A stretch of 64,000 nt of DNA from Segatella copri (GCF_949820605.1 NZ_CATKVU010000006.1:2154501-2218500); one strand, 5' to 3'; positions 46,003 to 53,663 are shown, counted from the stretch's first letter. Notes: a model not told the origin generated them from the letters alone. Numbers and translations: made by a program.

Positions 46003-46515
46003 TTAATCGAATACTTCGCTGTTAATCATGATATACCCTGAGCCATAACTTACATTGATAGGCAGAATCAGCGAGTTATCCGAAATCTCGTCAACCCCGT
46101 TCGCCTCGAAGAGCGAAGCATTCTCGGCATCATTCAGTCTGCTCTTGACGAACCCTAGCACCCATTTTGCCGCAATCTTCTCGGCAGCAACATCCTTGTC
46201 AACGAGGTCCTTCACCAGCTGTTCATCGCAGAAGTTGATATCCGCATTCACGTTCTCAGCCTCCGCTTCTTCCTTCCCCATTTCCTGGTTCTCGAAGAAG
46301 AGGTTATACTTGATTTTCATATCCTTCATCATCACGATGTTCAGATTTTTCAGTTCCCCCTCCGAGTCAGCAATCGTCTCGTAGAGTTTCTGTACCGACT
46401 TCTTGAAGATGTTCTTTACGTCCATCAGACAGTAATAGATTTTCCCGTCAATCACCACCACCCTCAGTTTTCCGTACTGCGGATGAGCAAAATAAAAAGG
46501 TTTCATTGCTTTCAT
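46003..46515 (-). CDS. Divergent Bro-N-like protein, unknown function
   Basis: The 170-residue protein begins with FYFAHPQYGKLRVVVIDGKIYYCLMDVKNIFKKS. This follows the same pattern as the Bro-N start of the 41681-42679 protein (FENPEFGKIRTL...LFCAKDVCDVLGYK), so I read it as a shortened, divergent Bro-N domain. The rest is helical and acidic (EAEAENVNADINFCDEQLVKDLVDKDVAAEKIAAKWV), without the KilAC part. It lies 18 bp upstream of the DUF3987 gene on the same strand. Two terminator-like hairpins separate it from the next upstream gene. Confidence 0.6.
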   Translation of the reverse strand: MKAMKPFYFAHPQYGKLRVVVIDGKIYYCLMDVKNIFKKSVQKLYETIADSEGELKNLNIVMMKDMKIKYNLFFENQEMGKEEAEAENVNADINFCDEQLVKDLVDKDVAAEKIAAKWVLGFVKSRLNDAENASLFEANGVDEISDNSLILPINVSYGSGYIMINSEVFD

Positions 46516-46578
46516 CTTATAAATTCCTTTTTAAACAGTTGGGCGCTCCCACAACGGTTGATGTGCCTATACACAAAA

Positions 46579-46620
46579 GCCCCCGAAACTCAGACCATAT
46601 CGGTTCTGAATTCCGGGGGC
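46579..46620 (-). terminator. Hairpin upstream of the divergent Bro-N gene
   Basis: GCCCCCG and CGGGGGC with an inner CTCAGA/TTCTGA stem, followed on the minus strand by TTTTGTG. It may terminate the upstream transcript or attenuate the Bro-N/DUF3987 unit. Confidence 0.65.
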
Positions 46621-46688
46621 AAAGGTAGGAAGAATGTTTCTTTACGTCATTTCCGCCGAATACGCGAAATAGCATTTGACGGAAAAAG

Positions 46689-46720
46689 AAAAGGGGCAAA
46701 CTTTTCGGAATGCCCCTTTT
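46689..46720 (-). terminator. Terminator of the unknown two-gene unit
   Basis: On the minus strand AAAAGGGGCA and TGCCCCTTTT pair around a 12-base loop and the T run continues with CTTTTTCC. It lies about 50 bp after the 46772 stop. Confidence 0.75.
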
Positions 46721-46771
46721 AACAGGTACTTTCAATAGCTAAACTTTTTTCTTTACGCCAAATAACACCCG

Positions 46772-47368
46772 TTATTCTGCGTAAGAATCAGACTCGGGTA
46801 GCGACATCATATAATCGTCTACCTTCGCCTCAACATCATAATCAATATTCCCCTGAGAGATTTTCTTTCTGATATAATCAGCATAAGATTTACGGGTTAC
46901 GCCCAATTGCAGATGACAATCCTCATTCAGAAACCGGGCAACAGAGGAGCCATTCGGCACCCCAGGTCGGATATATCCCTCTTTCTGCCAAAGTTGATAA
47001 AAAGCTACCACACTCTTGTTGAGCAGACCGGTACTGGTAGAAAGTTGTTCCCCAGAAAGGTGATGCACTTTAAGATAATTCACGAAAATGCCAGCCAGCC
47101 TTGCCGTCAGCTTTAAATCTTTTTTACCATTCTTATCCAGAAAGAGCGCATCTGGAGTTCTACCTGCAGAGGCAGAAGAAGAGACATCCGAAGAGTCAGA
47201 ATCAGCAGAAGCAGAACATTTCTCCGTATCATCCACCGGTTCGGCATCTTCATCTTTAAAGAAATCTGCCACAATCTGCTGGAGAGCCTCAAACGTTACG
47301 TTACCTCCAATAGTCAGTTCCTTATGATGGTCGTTGTGTACGACATTACCCGCATAATATACATTCAT
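46772..47368 (-). CDS. Unknown protein of the accessory island (motif NVYYAGNVVHNDHH)
   Basis: I do not recognise the 198-residue protein. It begins MNVYYAGNVVHNDHHKELTIGGNVTFE, a motif similar to the C-terminal stretch of the gene before it (INCGTYYAKGANHEDHSRQLYL). An acidic, Ser-rich linker (about 42-68) follows, then a helical C-terminal domain (LTARLAGIFVNYLKVHHLSGEQLST...FYQLWQKEGYIRPGVPNGSSVARFLNEDCHL) with the look of a winged-helix or DNA-binding fold. Its start overlaps the stop of the 47365-48648 gene by 4 bp, so the two are translationally coupled and probably act together. Confidence 0.6.
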   Translation of the reverse strand: MNVYYAGNVVHNDHHKELTIGGNVTFEALQQIVADFFKDEDAEPVDDTEKCSASADSDSSDVSSSASAGRTPDALFLDKNGKKDLKLTARLAGIFVNYLKVHHLSGEQLSTSTGLLNKSVVAFYQLWQKEGYIRPGVPNGSSVARFLNEDCHLQLGVTRKSYADYIRKKISQGNIDYDVEAKVDDYMMSLPESDSYAE

Positions 47369-48648
47369 TTTTTATCGTTTTTAGAATCCAACATTTCTTT
47401 ATTTGATGCATCATTGCCAGTAGTCAGATAGAGCTGACGGCTATGATCTTCATGATTCGCACCTTTAGCATAATAAGTTCCACAATTGATAACAGAAGGT
47501 TCAGGTTCTGATTTCTGAATAATCTTCTCAGACAGTTCTGCCTGAATCTTAGTCCATGCCGGGTCTTTTGCCAAGATAAAGCAAAGATTACCGAAGATGG
47601 CAGATGCCAAAGAAGGATTCATACGCAGCAACTGCTTCTCTATCACTTCAACCGACACACGCGACTCTACAGCCTCAGCAAATTGCTTCGTAGCCTTTTC
47701 CATTTCGGAAGACAACTTCTCCACGGAATCCTGCAACTGGTTAGCCTTCTCATTCAGTTCATCATAACTCATGAATCTGTTTTTCATCATCTCTTCAAAA
47801 TCAGCACCGAAGATGATATTACACAGCTCATCCAAATCATCCTTCTGCGGTGTAGTCTTCATGATATTTTCCAATCTCGCCATGTGCTTCGCCAGTTTCT
47901 CTTTTTTCTTGGAAGTATCAAAGAATTCATCCCTTCGCATCAGAACCACCTTATGGAATATGTGTACATAGGAATGGCAAGACGGCGAAATAGCCACATT
48001 GTTGATAATCTGTAAGAAGCCTTTGAAATTAGACCCTACGATTCTTCTCACCATAAAAGAATACACATGTGTCAAGTAGCTCCAGTTTTTATCCAGCTGT
48101 TTCTCCAGGAAATCCTTATGTGATTCCGACAAATCCGTATGCTCTATCATCAAATATGCAGACATAATGCACAGCAATTCTCCACGCACACTATCACCGT
48201 TAACTTCCAGTTTCTCAATCTCTTCATTAATCGTATCCTCTGGCCATTGCTGGATATACGGGCGATAAGACTGCGCCATAATGCTGTGCAACAAACGAAA
48301 GAATTCATATGAACCTTTCCACTTGTAATACGCAGAATTCAGTACATCCAATATATTGTGCTCGCCTACAAGTTTATCTAGCCCATCGTAGGAATACATC
48401 CATTGGGCTATAGGGAAGAGTACCTCACCCCTATCGACCTCCTCGGAATAGTTTCCCGACAGGAGCCGCCTATAAATAGGTGTCATCGCTTGATGAAAGA
48501 TTTTCTTCCAGTACGGGTCATGAAAACAGCAGTTCCAGTCTTCTGCCGTCTTACGAAGATTCCATCCTACTGGCGCTTCTTCGCCACTAAAGATTTTCAT
48601 TAAGGGTCTTACAAAATGTTCTTCTATTATATTCTCTATCATTTCCAT
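47365..48648 (-). CDS. Unknown coiled-coil protein of the accessory island
   Basis: An upstream in-frame ATG at 48744 exists, but a strong hairpin (48669-48719) lies behind it. I therefore prefer the start at 48648 (MEMIENIIEEHF), giving 427 residues. The protein is helical, with a probable coiled coil near the end (MSYDELNEKANQLQDSVEKLSSEMEKATKQFAEAV). It ends with INCGTYYAKGANHEDHSRQLYLTTG, which resembles the N-terminus of the coupled next protein. No known domain is recognisable and I see no catalytic motif. The 4-bp overlap with the next gene suggests a two-component unit. Confidence 0.6.
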   Translation of the reverse strand: MEMIENIIEEHFVRPLMKIFSGEEAPVGWNLRKTAEDWNCCFHDPYWKKIFHQAMTPIYRRLLSGNYSEEVDRGEVLFPIAQWMYSYDGLDKLVGEHNILDVLNSAYYKWKGSYEFFRLLHSIMAQSYRPYIQQWPEDTINEEIEKLEVNGDSVRGELLCIMSAYLMIEHTDLSESHKDFLEKQLDKNWSYLTHVYSFMVRRIVGSNFKGFLQIINNVAISPSCHSYVHIFHKVVLMRRDEFFDTSKKKEKLAKHMARLENIMKTTPQKDDLDELCNIIFGADFEEMMKNRFMSYDELNEKANQLQDSVEKLSSEMEKATKQFAEAVESRVSVEVIEKQLLRMNPSLASAIFGNLCFILAKDPAWTKIQAELSEKIIQKSEPEPSVINCGTYYAKGANHEDHSRQLYLTTGNDASNKEMLDSKNDKK

Positions 48649-48668
48649 TATCTCAATTTTTAGGCACG

Positions 48669-48719
48669 AAAAAGCCCCACCAAGTTTAGAGCGCTCAGTC
48701 TCATCACCTGGTGGGGCCT
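48669..48719 (-). terminator. Leader hairpin with T run before the unknown two-gene unit
   Basis: On the minus strand GCCCCACCA and TGGTGGGGC pair and are followed by TTTTTCG, about 20 bp before the preferred start. As the hairpin stands in the 5' leader, it could be an attenuator rather than only the end of the methyltransferase transcript. Confidence 0.7.
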
Positions 48720-48883
48720 TCCGTTCGTTGTTATTGAGGCACAAAAGTAATGATTTTATTTTAATTCTCCAAAAAATATTTCACTTTTTTTATTTTCACC
48801 TCATTTTCTTCGTTTCTCTATTATTTGATACCTATAAATTGGCTCAATGAGATAATCAAAATCGCAGAAAAAAGAAATGTTTC

Positions 48884-49897
48884 CTACGCCTTCTTGCTCT
48901 TGATGCCTCTAGACTCAAGCATCCTCTTAATCTGCTTAGCCATGTGATAAGCCAGATTCACGGGCACGGCATTGCCTATCATCTTATACCCCATATTCAC
49001 ATCGGTATAGATAAACTTGAAATCATCGGGGAACGTCTGCACTCTCGCCACTTCTCTCACCGTCATACGGCGATAGAGATGCTCCTTACCTGGCACAAAC
49101 TTCTGCAGATTCTTCTCTACCTTAATCATCTTCGGTGCCTGAGGATGGAGCTGGCACTGACGACCGCTAGCCTGCACCGTAAATCCAGGTTCATCCCATG
49201 CTCTTACTCTGTTTCTCGACATGAAGATAGGTGAGAATGCACCTATAAAGTATTCGTGGTTTGGCACCTTGCAGGCATCACCATTGCTATGATTCTTCTC
49301 CTTAGCAGGGATTGCCGAATCCTTCAAGTCCCAGATTGCCTCACGAAGCGTTGGCCGATGACTCTGCGGTGTAGGATAAATAAACTCCTTGATACCCAGA
49401 TCTTTTCTGAAACCTACATAGAACACTCGGTCTCTGTCTTCAGGAACATCAAAATCATTGGCATTCAACATCTGAAGATTCACATCATATCCTGCCTCAT
49501 CGAAGAGAGCCAGGAAGTTCTTAACAGCCTCAGCATTGCGGGCAGCCAGCATCCCAGACACATTCTCAGCTACGAAAAAGAGTGGCTGCTTATTCTTCAA
49601 TATGCGGATGTAATCATAAAAGAGCTGTCCTCGTGCATCATTGATTCCCTTCAGCGAACCCGCTTCGCTCCAAGACTGGCAGGGAGGACCACCGATGATA
49701 CCATCAATTTCATCTGGGAAATCCGAAGGCGACAGCTTCCGGATGTCTCCCTCAATGAGATGAACATCGGGGAAATTGGCACGGAAGGTGGGGCAAATCT
49801 TGGCATCAATTTCATTTGCTATCATTATCCTGAAACCAGCTATCTGGAAGCCTAAATCAAGACCTCCAGCTCCTGAAAACAAACTGATCAAATTCAT
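48884..49897 (-). CDS. DNA (cytosine-5) methyltransferase, HaeIII-like
   Basis: The 337-residue protein has the C5 methyltransferase motifs in order: [32 protein letters not shown] with the catalytic Cys, [30 protein letters not shown], and [18 protein letters not shown] with [13 protein letters not shown]. The target-recognition region ([36 protein letters not shown]) resembles, from memory, that of M.HaeIII, so GGCC is a plausible target, though not proven. It lies 8 bp after an XRE regulator gene, and a divergent putative nuclease lies across a palindrome-bearing gap, suggesting a restriction-modification unit. Confidence 0.92.
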   Translation of the reverse strand: MNLISLFSGAGGLDLGFQIAGFRIMIANEIDAKICPTFRANFPDVHLIEGDIRKLSPSDFPDEIDGIIGGPPCQSWSEAGSLKGINDARGQLFYDYIRILKNKQPLFFVAENVSGMLAARNAEAVKNFLALFDEAGYDVNLQMLNANDFDVPEDRDRVFYVGFRKDLGIKEFIYPTPQSHRPTLREAIWDLKDSAIPAKEKNHSNGDACKVPNHEYFIGAFSPIFMSRNRVRAWDEPGFTVQASGRQCQLHPQAPKMIKVEKNLQKFVPGKEHLYRRMTVREVARVQTFPDDFKFIYTDVNMGYKMIGNAVPVNLAYHMAKQIKRMLESRGIKSKKA

Positions 49898-49905
49898 AGC
49901 TATCC

Positions 49906-50136
49906 TTATGCCTTACCCATAATATCGTCTGAGGCACAGAACTCCTTCCCGTCCCTGCCATTAATCAGACTCCTTACATCAACATCCAACACTTTAGCTA
50001 TCCTATCCAGAACATTGATGGTAGGATTCCCATTGATATATTTATAGCAAGCATCTCTAGTTACGCCCAACAGTTGGCTCAATTCCTTCACAGATATACC
50101 TTTGCGCTTTAAAACTTCTTTTATCAGCAATTCCAT
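49906..50136 (-). CDS. XRE-family regulator, candidate controller protein
   Basis: The 76-residue protein is a single helix-turn-helix domain: [48 protein letters not shown], with a short acidic tail. The size and the position directly upstream of the methyltransferase (8 bp) fit a controller protein of a restriction-modification system that times methyltransferase and nuclease expression. Two identical-armed palindromes in the divergent gap are candidate binding sites. The last residues ([10 protein letters not shown]) are followed by the methyltransferase start without a terminator. Confidence 0.75.
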   Translation of the reverse strand: MELLIKEVLKRKGISVKELSQLLGVTRDACYKYINGNPTINVLDRIAKVLDVDVRSLINGRDGKEFCASDDIMGKA

Positions 50137-50156
50137 AATTCGTTATTTTTAGATTG

Positions 50157-50164
50157 CAAAGATA
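50157..50164 (-). promoter_or_regulatory. -7 element of the regulator/methyltransferase promoter
   Basis: The complement reads TATCTTTG, matching TAnnTTTG, 20 bp upstream of the ATG, so the leader is very short. No clear -33 box. Confidence 0.55.
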
Positions 50165-50232
50165 CATTCCGCACAAATAATTCTGTAAAGAAAAAGGCCA
50201 ATAAAGGCCAAAAGAAGGCCAAAGTTTGTTAA

Positions 50233-50252
50233 TGTATAGCTACAACTATACA
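50233..50252. promoter_or_regulatory. Palindrome O1: TGTATAG-N6-CTATACA
   Basis: A 20-bp inverted repeat with spacer CTACAA, followed by AATAC. The arms are the same as in the copy at 50355-50374. Candidate operator for the XRE regulator. Confidence 0.6.
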
Positions 50253-50354
50253 AATACCTGATAATCTTATAGTAATAAGTATACAACGGCATCTTACACG
50301 AATTCTAAAAACAAGGTTTCCAATAAGTCACAATATAAGAAAAGTTTACTTGAT

Positions 50355-50374
50355 GTATAGTTATAGCTATACAA
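50355..50374. promoter_or_regulatory. Palindrome O2: TGTATAG-N6-CTATACA
   Basis: A 20-bp inverted repeat with spacer TTATAG, followed by AATA, about 17 bp upstream of the -33 box of the nuclease promoter. Candidate operator for the XRE regulator. Confidence 0.6.
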
Positions 50375-50390
50375 ATAATAGGATTTTCTC

Positions 50391-50421
50391 TTGGCCATAT
50401 CGACAAAAAACCTTATCTTTG
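50391..50421 (+). promoter_or_regulatory. Promoter of the putative nuclease gene
   Basis: TTGG near 50392 (weak -33) and TATCTTTG at 50414-50421 are separated by about 19 bp, and the ATG is at 50444. Confidence 0.65.
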
Positions 50422-50443
50422 CCAAGAAAAAAGATTCTGAATT

Positions 50444-50962
50444 ATGCAAGATACAAACATTCAATATCAATTCTTTCCACGTTCCATAGGATTAATCGAA
50501 CCTATGGAAGAAGTTATCAATGTATTTAAGAAAGCAGAAGATAAGATTTCGTCTTCTACAAACGACTTGAAGTCTGATGGTGTTTTATCTATAGTTCGTC
50601 CGGAACTCGAAAAAATCGGTTATTGCGTAGAACAAAACAAGAAGGATGAGGGAAAAATAAAAGTACCTGTTCTTTTCGGATGCAACAACAACATAGACAA
50701 ACATTTTTATGCAGATGCCATTAGTGCAGACAGGAAAATTGTTATCGAGGTAGAAGCTGGCAGGGCCACTGAGAACCACCAATTCTTAAAGGATATTTTC
50801 GAAGCTTCTATGATGTTTAGCGTGGAATACTTAGTGATTGCAGTGAGAAATATTTATCGCAATCACAATGATTTTGAAAGAATCTATCCGTTCTTAGAAA
50901 CAATGTATATTACAAATAGAATCAAATTACCTTTGAAAGGGATTTTACTTATTGGATACTAA
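50444..50962 (+). CDS. Putative PD-(D/E)XK-type restriction endonuclease
   Basis: The 172-residue protein is small for a type II enzyme. It contains a central strand-turn-strand of nuclease type: FYADAISADRKIVIEVEAGRA, with Asp91 and then Glu102-x-Glu104, the D...ExE arrangement seen in BamHI. A helix and strand follow (DIFEASMMFSVEYLVIAVRN). No match to HaeIII or another named enzyme is evident to me. It is divergent from the XRE-methyltransferase pair, has its own promoter near a palindrome, and ends at a strong terminator. I infer a restriction partner of the methyltransferase. A solitary defence nuclease is the alternative. Confidence 0.5.
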   Translation: MQDTNIQYQFFPRSIGLIEPMEEVINVFKKAEDKISSSTNDLKSDGVLSIVRPELEKIGYCVEQNKKDEGKIKVPVLFGCNNNIDKHFYADAISADRKIVIEVEAGRATENHQFLKDIFEASMMFSVEYLVIAVRNIYRNHNDFERIYPFLETMYITNRIKLPLKGILLIGY

Positions 50963-50965
50963 AAC

Positions 50966-51013
50966 AAGGACATTCACTAAGGCTTATTTATCAAAGCCTT
51001 GATGAATGTCCTT
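50966..51013 (+). terminator. Terminator of the putative nuclease
   Basis: AAGGACATTCA and TGAATGTCCTT with an inner AAGGCTT/AAGCCTT stem form a long hairpin starting 3 bp after the stop. No T run follows, so it may also function as a processing site. Confidence 0.65.
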
Positions 51014-51061
51014 ACTGATAATCTCTGCTATATCCGCATATATCTCGTGCGACATCAAATA

Positions 51062-51205
51062 TCAGAACTGAAATTCAAAGTCACACTTCTCCACGTTGCG
51101 CAACTTCTCCAGTTGCTCAGCCTTATGAGCCTTCAGCCTCTTTACCCATTCTGCCAGCTTGGGAGAAGAGCTCTTTATAACTATTGTTTCATTTACATGT
51201 ACCAT
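51062..51205 (-). CDS. Small basic protein, 47 residues, unknown
   Basis: The minus strand encodes MVHVNETIVIKSSSPKLAEW, continuing with VKRLKAHKAEQLEKLRNVEK and ending CDFEFQF. It has a short beta-like N-terminus and a charged helix, a form common to small antitoxin-like or regulatory proteins. A -7 element (TAATTTTG, complement of 51231-51238) lies 25 bp upstream of the ATG. I do not know a family. Composition and promoter suggest a real gene rather than a chance ORF. The rest of the gap between 51014 and 51287 holds nothing else I can support. Confidence 0.5.
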   Translation of the reverse strand: MVHVNETIVIKSSSPKLAEWVKRLKAHKAEQLEKLRNVEKCDFEFQF

Positions 51206-51230
51206 AAGCCTATAGTTTTATATATCGGGG

Positions 51231-51238
51231 CAAAATTA
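51231..51238 (-). promoter_or_regulatory. -7 element for the 47-residue gene
   Basis: The complement reads TAATTTTG, matching TAnnTTTG. No clear -33 box. Confidence 0.45.
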
Positions 51239-51287
51239 TCAGGTTCTTTCTTATCTTCGCACCATCGTATAAACTTCGAAATATACA

Positions 51288-52199
51288 CTACGCCTGAAGC
51301 GGCTTCAATTCTTCTTCTGTCAATCCAGTAGCCTGCATGATTTGCGACCAAGACATACCCATTGCCAACAAGTTACGGGCTATTGTCAAACCTTTAGATA
51401 ATTCACCTTCTGCTCTACCTTCTGCTCTACCTTTAGCAATACCTTTAGCCATTCCTTTTTCCTCTCCTTCAACATAAGAGCCATAAAGGCCGGAGTAGTA
51501 ATCATCGGCGGCCTTAATACTTTCATCGTATTTTTCCTGCTCCTCACTACTCAAGCAACGAACATCCGCCAATTTAGCAAGATGATCGAATATCTTTTTC
51601 TGTGCCGTAAAAGGCAATCTTTCCAATACTTCCATATACTTCAAAACATAAATCCATTTTTCAAAACCTGTCTCGCATTCTTCCTCACTCTTATCAAAGA
51701 AAGGAAGAGAAAGATAGATGAAACGAAGCTTGTCAGAAAACATCGAGTCACTAGACTTCTCCCTCAAAGCAACGTCTGTCCTAAACTTTGTCACCTCATG
51801 CTCCTTTGGCATAAAATTCATGATGCAAACCACATAAACCGGTACAAACTGGTATAAAATAGCTGTGCGGACACCAGCTTCATCAAATTTCTTGCGTTGG
51901 GCAATAAAAGCCTTACTAGCATAATAGATGGAACGATTCACAAAGAAAGGTACCCATCTGTTCTGCATCTCAACGATGAAATGCTTGTCATCGTCGGTAA
52001 CACAATAGATGTCAAAGATGCAGCCACGGAGATCATTAGTATCTCCAAGCTGTTCCTTATCCTTGAATGTTACGTCCTTGATTTGAAACTCACCTTCAAA
52101 CAAGTCGTTCAAAAAATTAATCAGCAAGTCCTTGCTGAACTCTTGACCGAAGAGACGCTTGAAGCCCCAATCGGTAAAGGGGTTGATGTATCTACCCAT
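51288..52199 (-). CDS. Rpn family recombination-promoting nuclease / PD-(D/E)XK transposase-like protein
   Basis: The 303-residue protein has the family start MGRYINPFTDWGFKRLFGQEFSKDLLINFLNDLF. The nuclease core has GCIFDIYCVTDDDKHFIVEMQNRWVPFFVNRSIYYASKAF, with Asp and Glu-x-Gln in the active site, then FMPKEHEV...FIYLSLPFF. The C-terminal part has a short tandem repeat (GMAKGIAKGRAEGRAEGELSKG), also typical, and ends in a small helical domain. Rpn proteins promote recombination in E. coli; in Bacteroidota they occur in many copies. It is a single gene with its own promoter. Confidence 0.92.
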   Translation of the reverse strand: MGRYINPFTDWGFKRLFGQEFSKDLLINFLNDLFEGEFQIKDVTFKDKEQLGDTNDLRGCIFDIYCVTDDDKHFIVEMQNRWVPFFVNRSIYYASKAFIAQRKKFDEAGVRTAILYQFVPVYVVCIMNFMPKEHEVTKFRTDVALREKSSDSMFSDKLRFIYLSLPFFDKSEEECETGFEKWIYVLKYMEVLERLPFTAQKKIFDHLAKLADVRCLSSEEQEKYDESIKAADDYYSGLYGSYVEGEEKGMAKGIAKGRAEGRAEGELSKGLTIARNLLAMGMSWSQIMQATGLTEEELKPLQA

Positions 52200-52231
52200 A
52201 AATTATCAATTTAGATTCTGTAAATCTGCCG

Positions 52232-52260
52232 CAAAGATAAACTTTTATTTCGAAACATGC
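52232..52260 (-). promoter_or_regulatory. Promoter of the Rpn-family gene
   Basis: The minus strand reads TATCTTTG (52232-52239), with CTTG about 20 bp upstream as a weak -33 box. Confidence 0.55.
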
Positions 52261-52555
52261 AAGAAAATCGGGGAAAAGTTTAGAAAAAGTTGCTGGCAAG
52301 GGGAGAATGTTTATAAGTGTGCGAAAATATAAGAAAGAAGAAATGGTATCCGATTATTCGGATTCTTTTGTATCTTCGCGACATAGAATCAAAAGAAAAG
52401 AATTATGAAGAAAGTATCAAATGACACCATCCGTATTCAGTATTCAGTTATTCAGTTTTTTTTTTAACCCTTACATGGATAAAGGGTTTGAAAACCCGGA
52501 AGAAAGGGATTGGTTATTTTGTAATGTATTTTTTGTTATTATATTATATTATATA
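52261..52555. other. AT-rich flank of the IS element with a remnant open frame
   Basis: This region holds a weak -7 element (TATCTTCG, 52371-52378) and a frame from 52405 that stops after 20 residues (MKKVSNDTIRIQYSVIQFFF), built partly from a short-period repeat ATTCAGTATTCAGTTATTCA (52430-52453). It may be the remnant of a gene cut by the IS. A long inverted copy of the repeat lies at 53664-53694, on the other side of the IS. Confidence 0.5.
52548..52555. repeat. Target site duplication, left (ATTATATA)
   Basis: Same 8 bp as 53593-53600, bordering the inverted repeats of the IS982-family element. Confidence 0.7.
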
Positions 52556-53592
52556 ACCTGTTGGCGGAATTAAAAAACCGCCTGAAAATTAGTATATTTT
52601 TATGGAGAAAAAGTTGTGCATCTCGTTGATTTTTAGTAACTTTGTAGTGTCCAATTATAAAGTTATATATTTCACGCTATGCACAACTTGTATGCAAATT
52701 TCGTAAAAATTCTTGAGATATGCAAGGATTTCTCCAAAAATTTAGTTAATGAGCTAGGAAATATTCCTCGCCCTGGAGTCGTACCACGTTTTTCAGACCT
52801 CGAAGTTGTTGCTTTGAGCTTGACAGCCGAGCATCTTAGCATCGACAGTGAAAACAACTTGTTCGATAGGCTGAAGGAGTATAAGGCAGATATGCCAAAT
52901 CTGATTTCTCGACGCCAGTTCAATGACAGGCGAAAGTTCACTGCGGAACTATGTGAGAAGATTCGTAAGCGCATAGCGTCAAAGATGGATGGCGCAGAAG
53001 AATATTTCTGCATAGATTCCAAACCAATAGAGGTGTGTCGCTTGTCCAGAGGCTTGCGTTGCAAGATGAAAGGAACAGACGTAACAAACTCTCCTGCATT
53101 TGGCTATTGCGCTACTCAGAAGATATACTACTTTGGGTATAAGCTCCACGCTGTCTGTGGGTTAAGTGGAGTTATCCACTCGTATGACCTGAGTCCAGCT
53201 AATGTTCATGACATTCATTTTCTTAAAGATGTAAAGTTTCAATTCCATGACTGTTGCATCCTTGGCGATCGTGCTTACCTCAGTGCGGAACTACAGCAAG
53301 ACTTGTTTTCTTCTGTAGGCATCAAGTTGGAAGTTCCATATCGCTTGAACATGAAGAATTGGCGACCAACATTTAAGCCTTATGCTAAGGCGAGGAAGAG
53401 AATCGAGACAAATTTCTCTCAACTTTGTGATCACTTCATGCTCTTCCGAAACTATGCTAAGCAAACACCAGGACTGTTTACCCGAATCATTGGGAAAATC
53501 AGCGCATTTACAGTCTTGCAATATATTAATTATGTAAACAACAGACCGATTGGCAGGGTTAAGTATGCGCTAAATTAATTCCGCCAACGGGT
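52556..53592. mobile_element. IS982-family insertion sequence, complete
   Basis: The element is 1037 bp. Its ends are imperfect 18-bp inverted repeats: ACCTGTTGGCGGAATTAA on the left and, as complement, ACCCGTTGGCGGAATTAA on the right (one mismatch). It is flanked by an 8-bp duplication ATTATATA, the usual length for IS982. It contains one transposase gene of 299 codons without interruption. The insertion is in an AT-rich intergenic repeat region, which fits the target preference suggested by the flank. Confidence 0.9.
52679..53578 (+). CDS. IS982-family transposase
   Basis: The 299-residue protein has an IS982-type layout. An N-terminal helical region (RFSDLEVVALSLTAEHLSID...SRRQFNDRRKF) leads to the DDE catalytic core with Asp in YFCIDSKPIEVCRLSRG, Asp in CCILGDRAYLS, and Glu in ARKRIETNFSQLCD. 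The latter is followed by the HFMLFRNYAKQTPGLFTRI stretch typical of the family. It is full length and lies between intact terminal repeats, so the element may still be active. The start at MHNLYANFVKIL fits the family N-terminus. Confidence 0.95.
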   Translation: MHNLYANFVKILEICKDFSKNLVNELGNIPRPGVVPRFSDLEVVALSLTAEHLSIDSENNLFDRLKEYKADMPNLISRRQFNDRRKFTAELCEKIRKRIASKMDGAEEYFCIDSKPIEVCRLSRGLRCKMKGTDVTNSPAFGYCATQKIYYFGYKLHAVCGLSGVIHSYDLSPANVHDIHFLKDVKFQFHDCCILGDRAYLSAELQQDLFSSVGIKLEVPYRLNMKNWRPTFKPYAKARKRIETNFSQLCDHFMLFRNYAKQTPGLFTRIIGKISAFTVLQYINYVNNRPIGRVKYALN

Positions 53593-53600
53593 ATTATATA
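53593..53600. repeat. Target site duplication, right (ATTATATA)
   Basis: Same 8 bp as 52548-52555. Confidence 0.7.
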
Positions 53601-53663
53601 TTATATATAGATATATAGATAGTATATAAACTTTACTTTTTAAGGGGGTAAAAAGTAACCCAT

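Noticed and set aside
46517..46735. 72-codon minus-strand frame between the Bro-N-like gene and the unknown pair
   Set aside because: It runs through two terminator-like hairpins (46579-46620 and 46689-46720) and has no protein-like composition.
50137..50443. CRISPR-like or tRNA-like structure between regulator and nuclease
   Set aside because: Only two palindromes and promoters are present; no repeat-spacer pattern and no cloverleaf.
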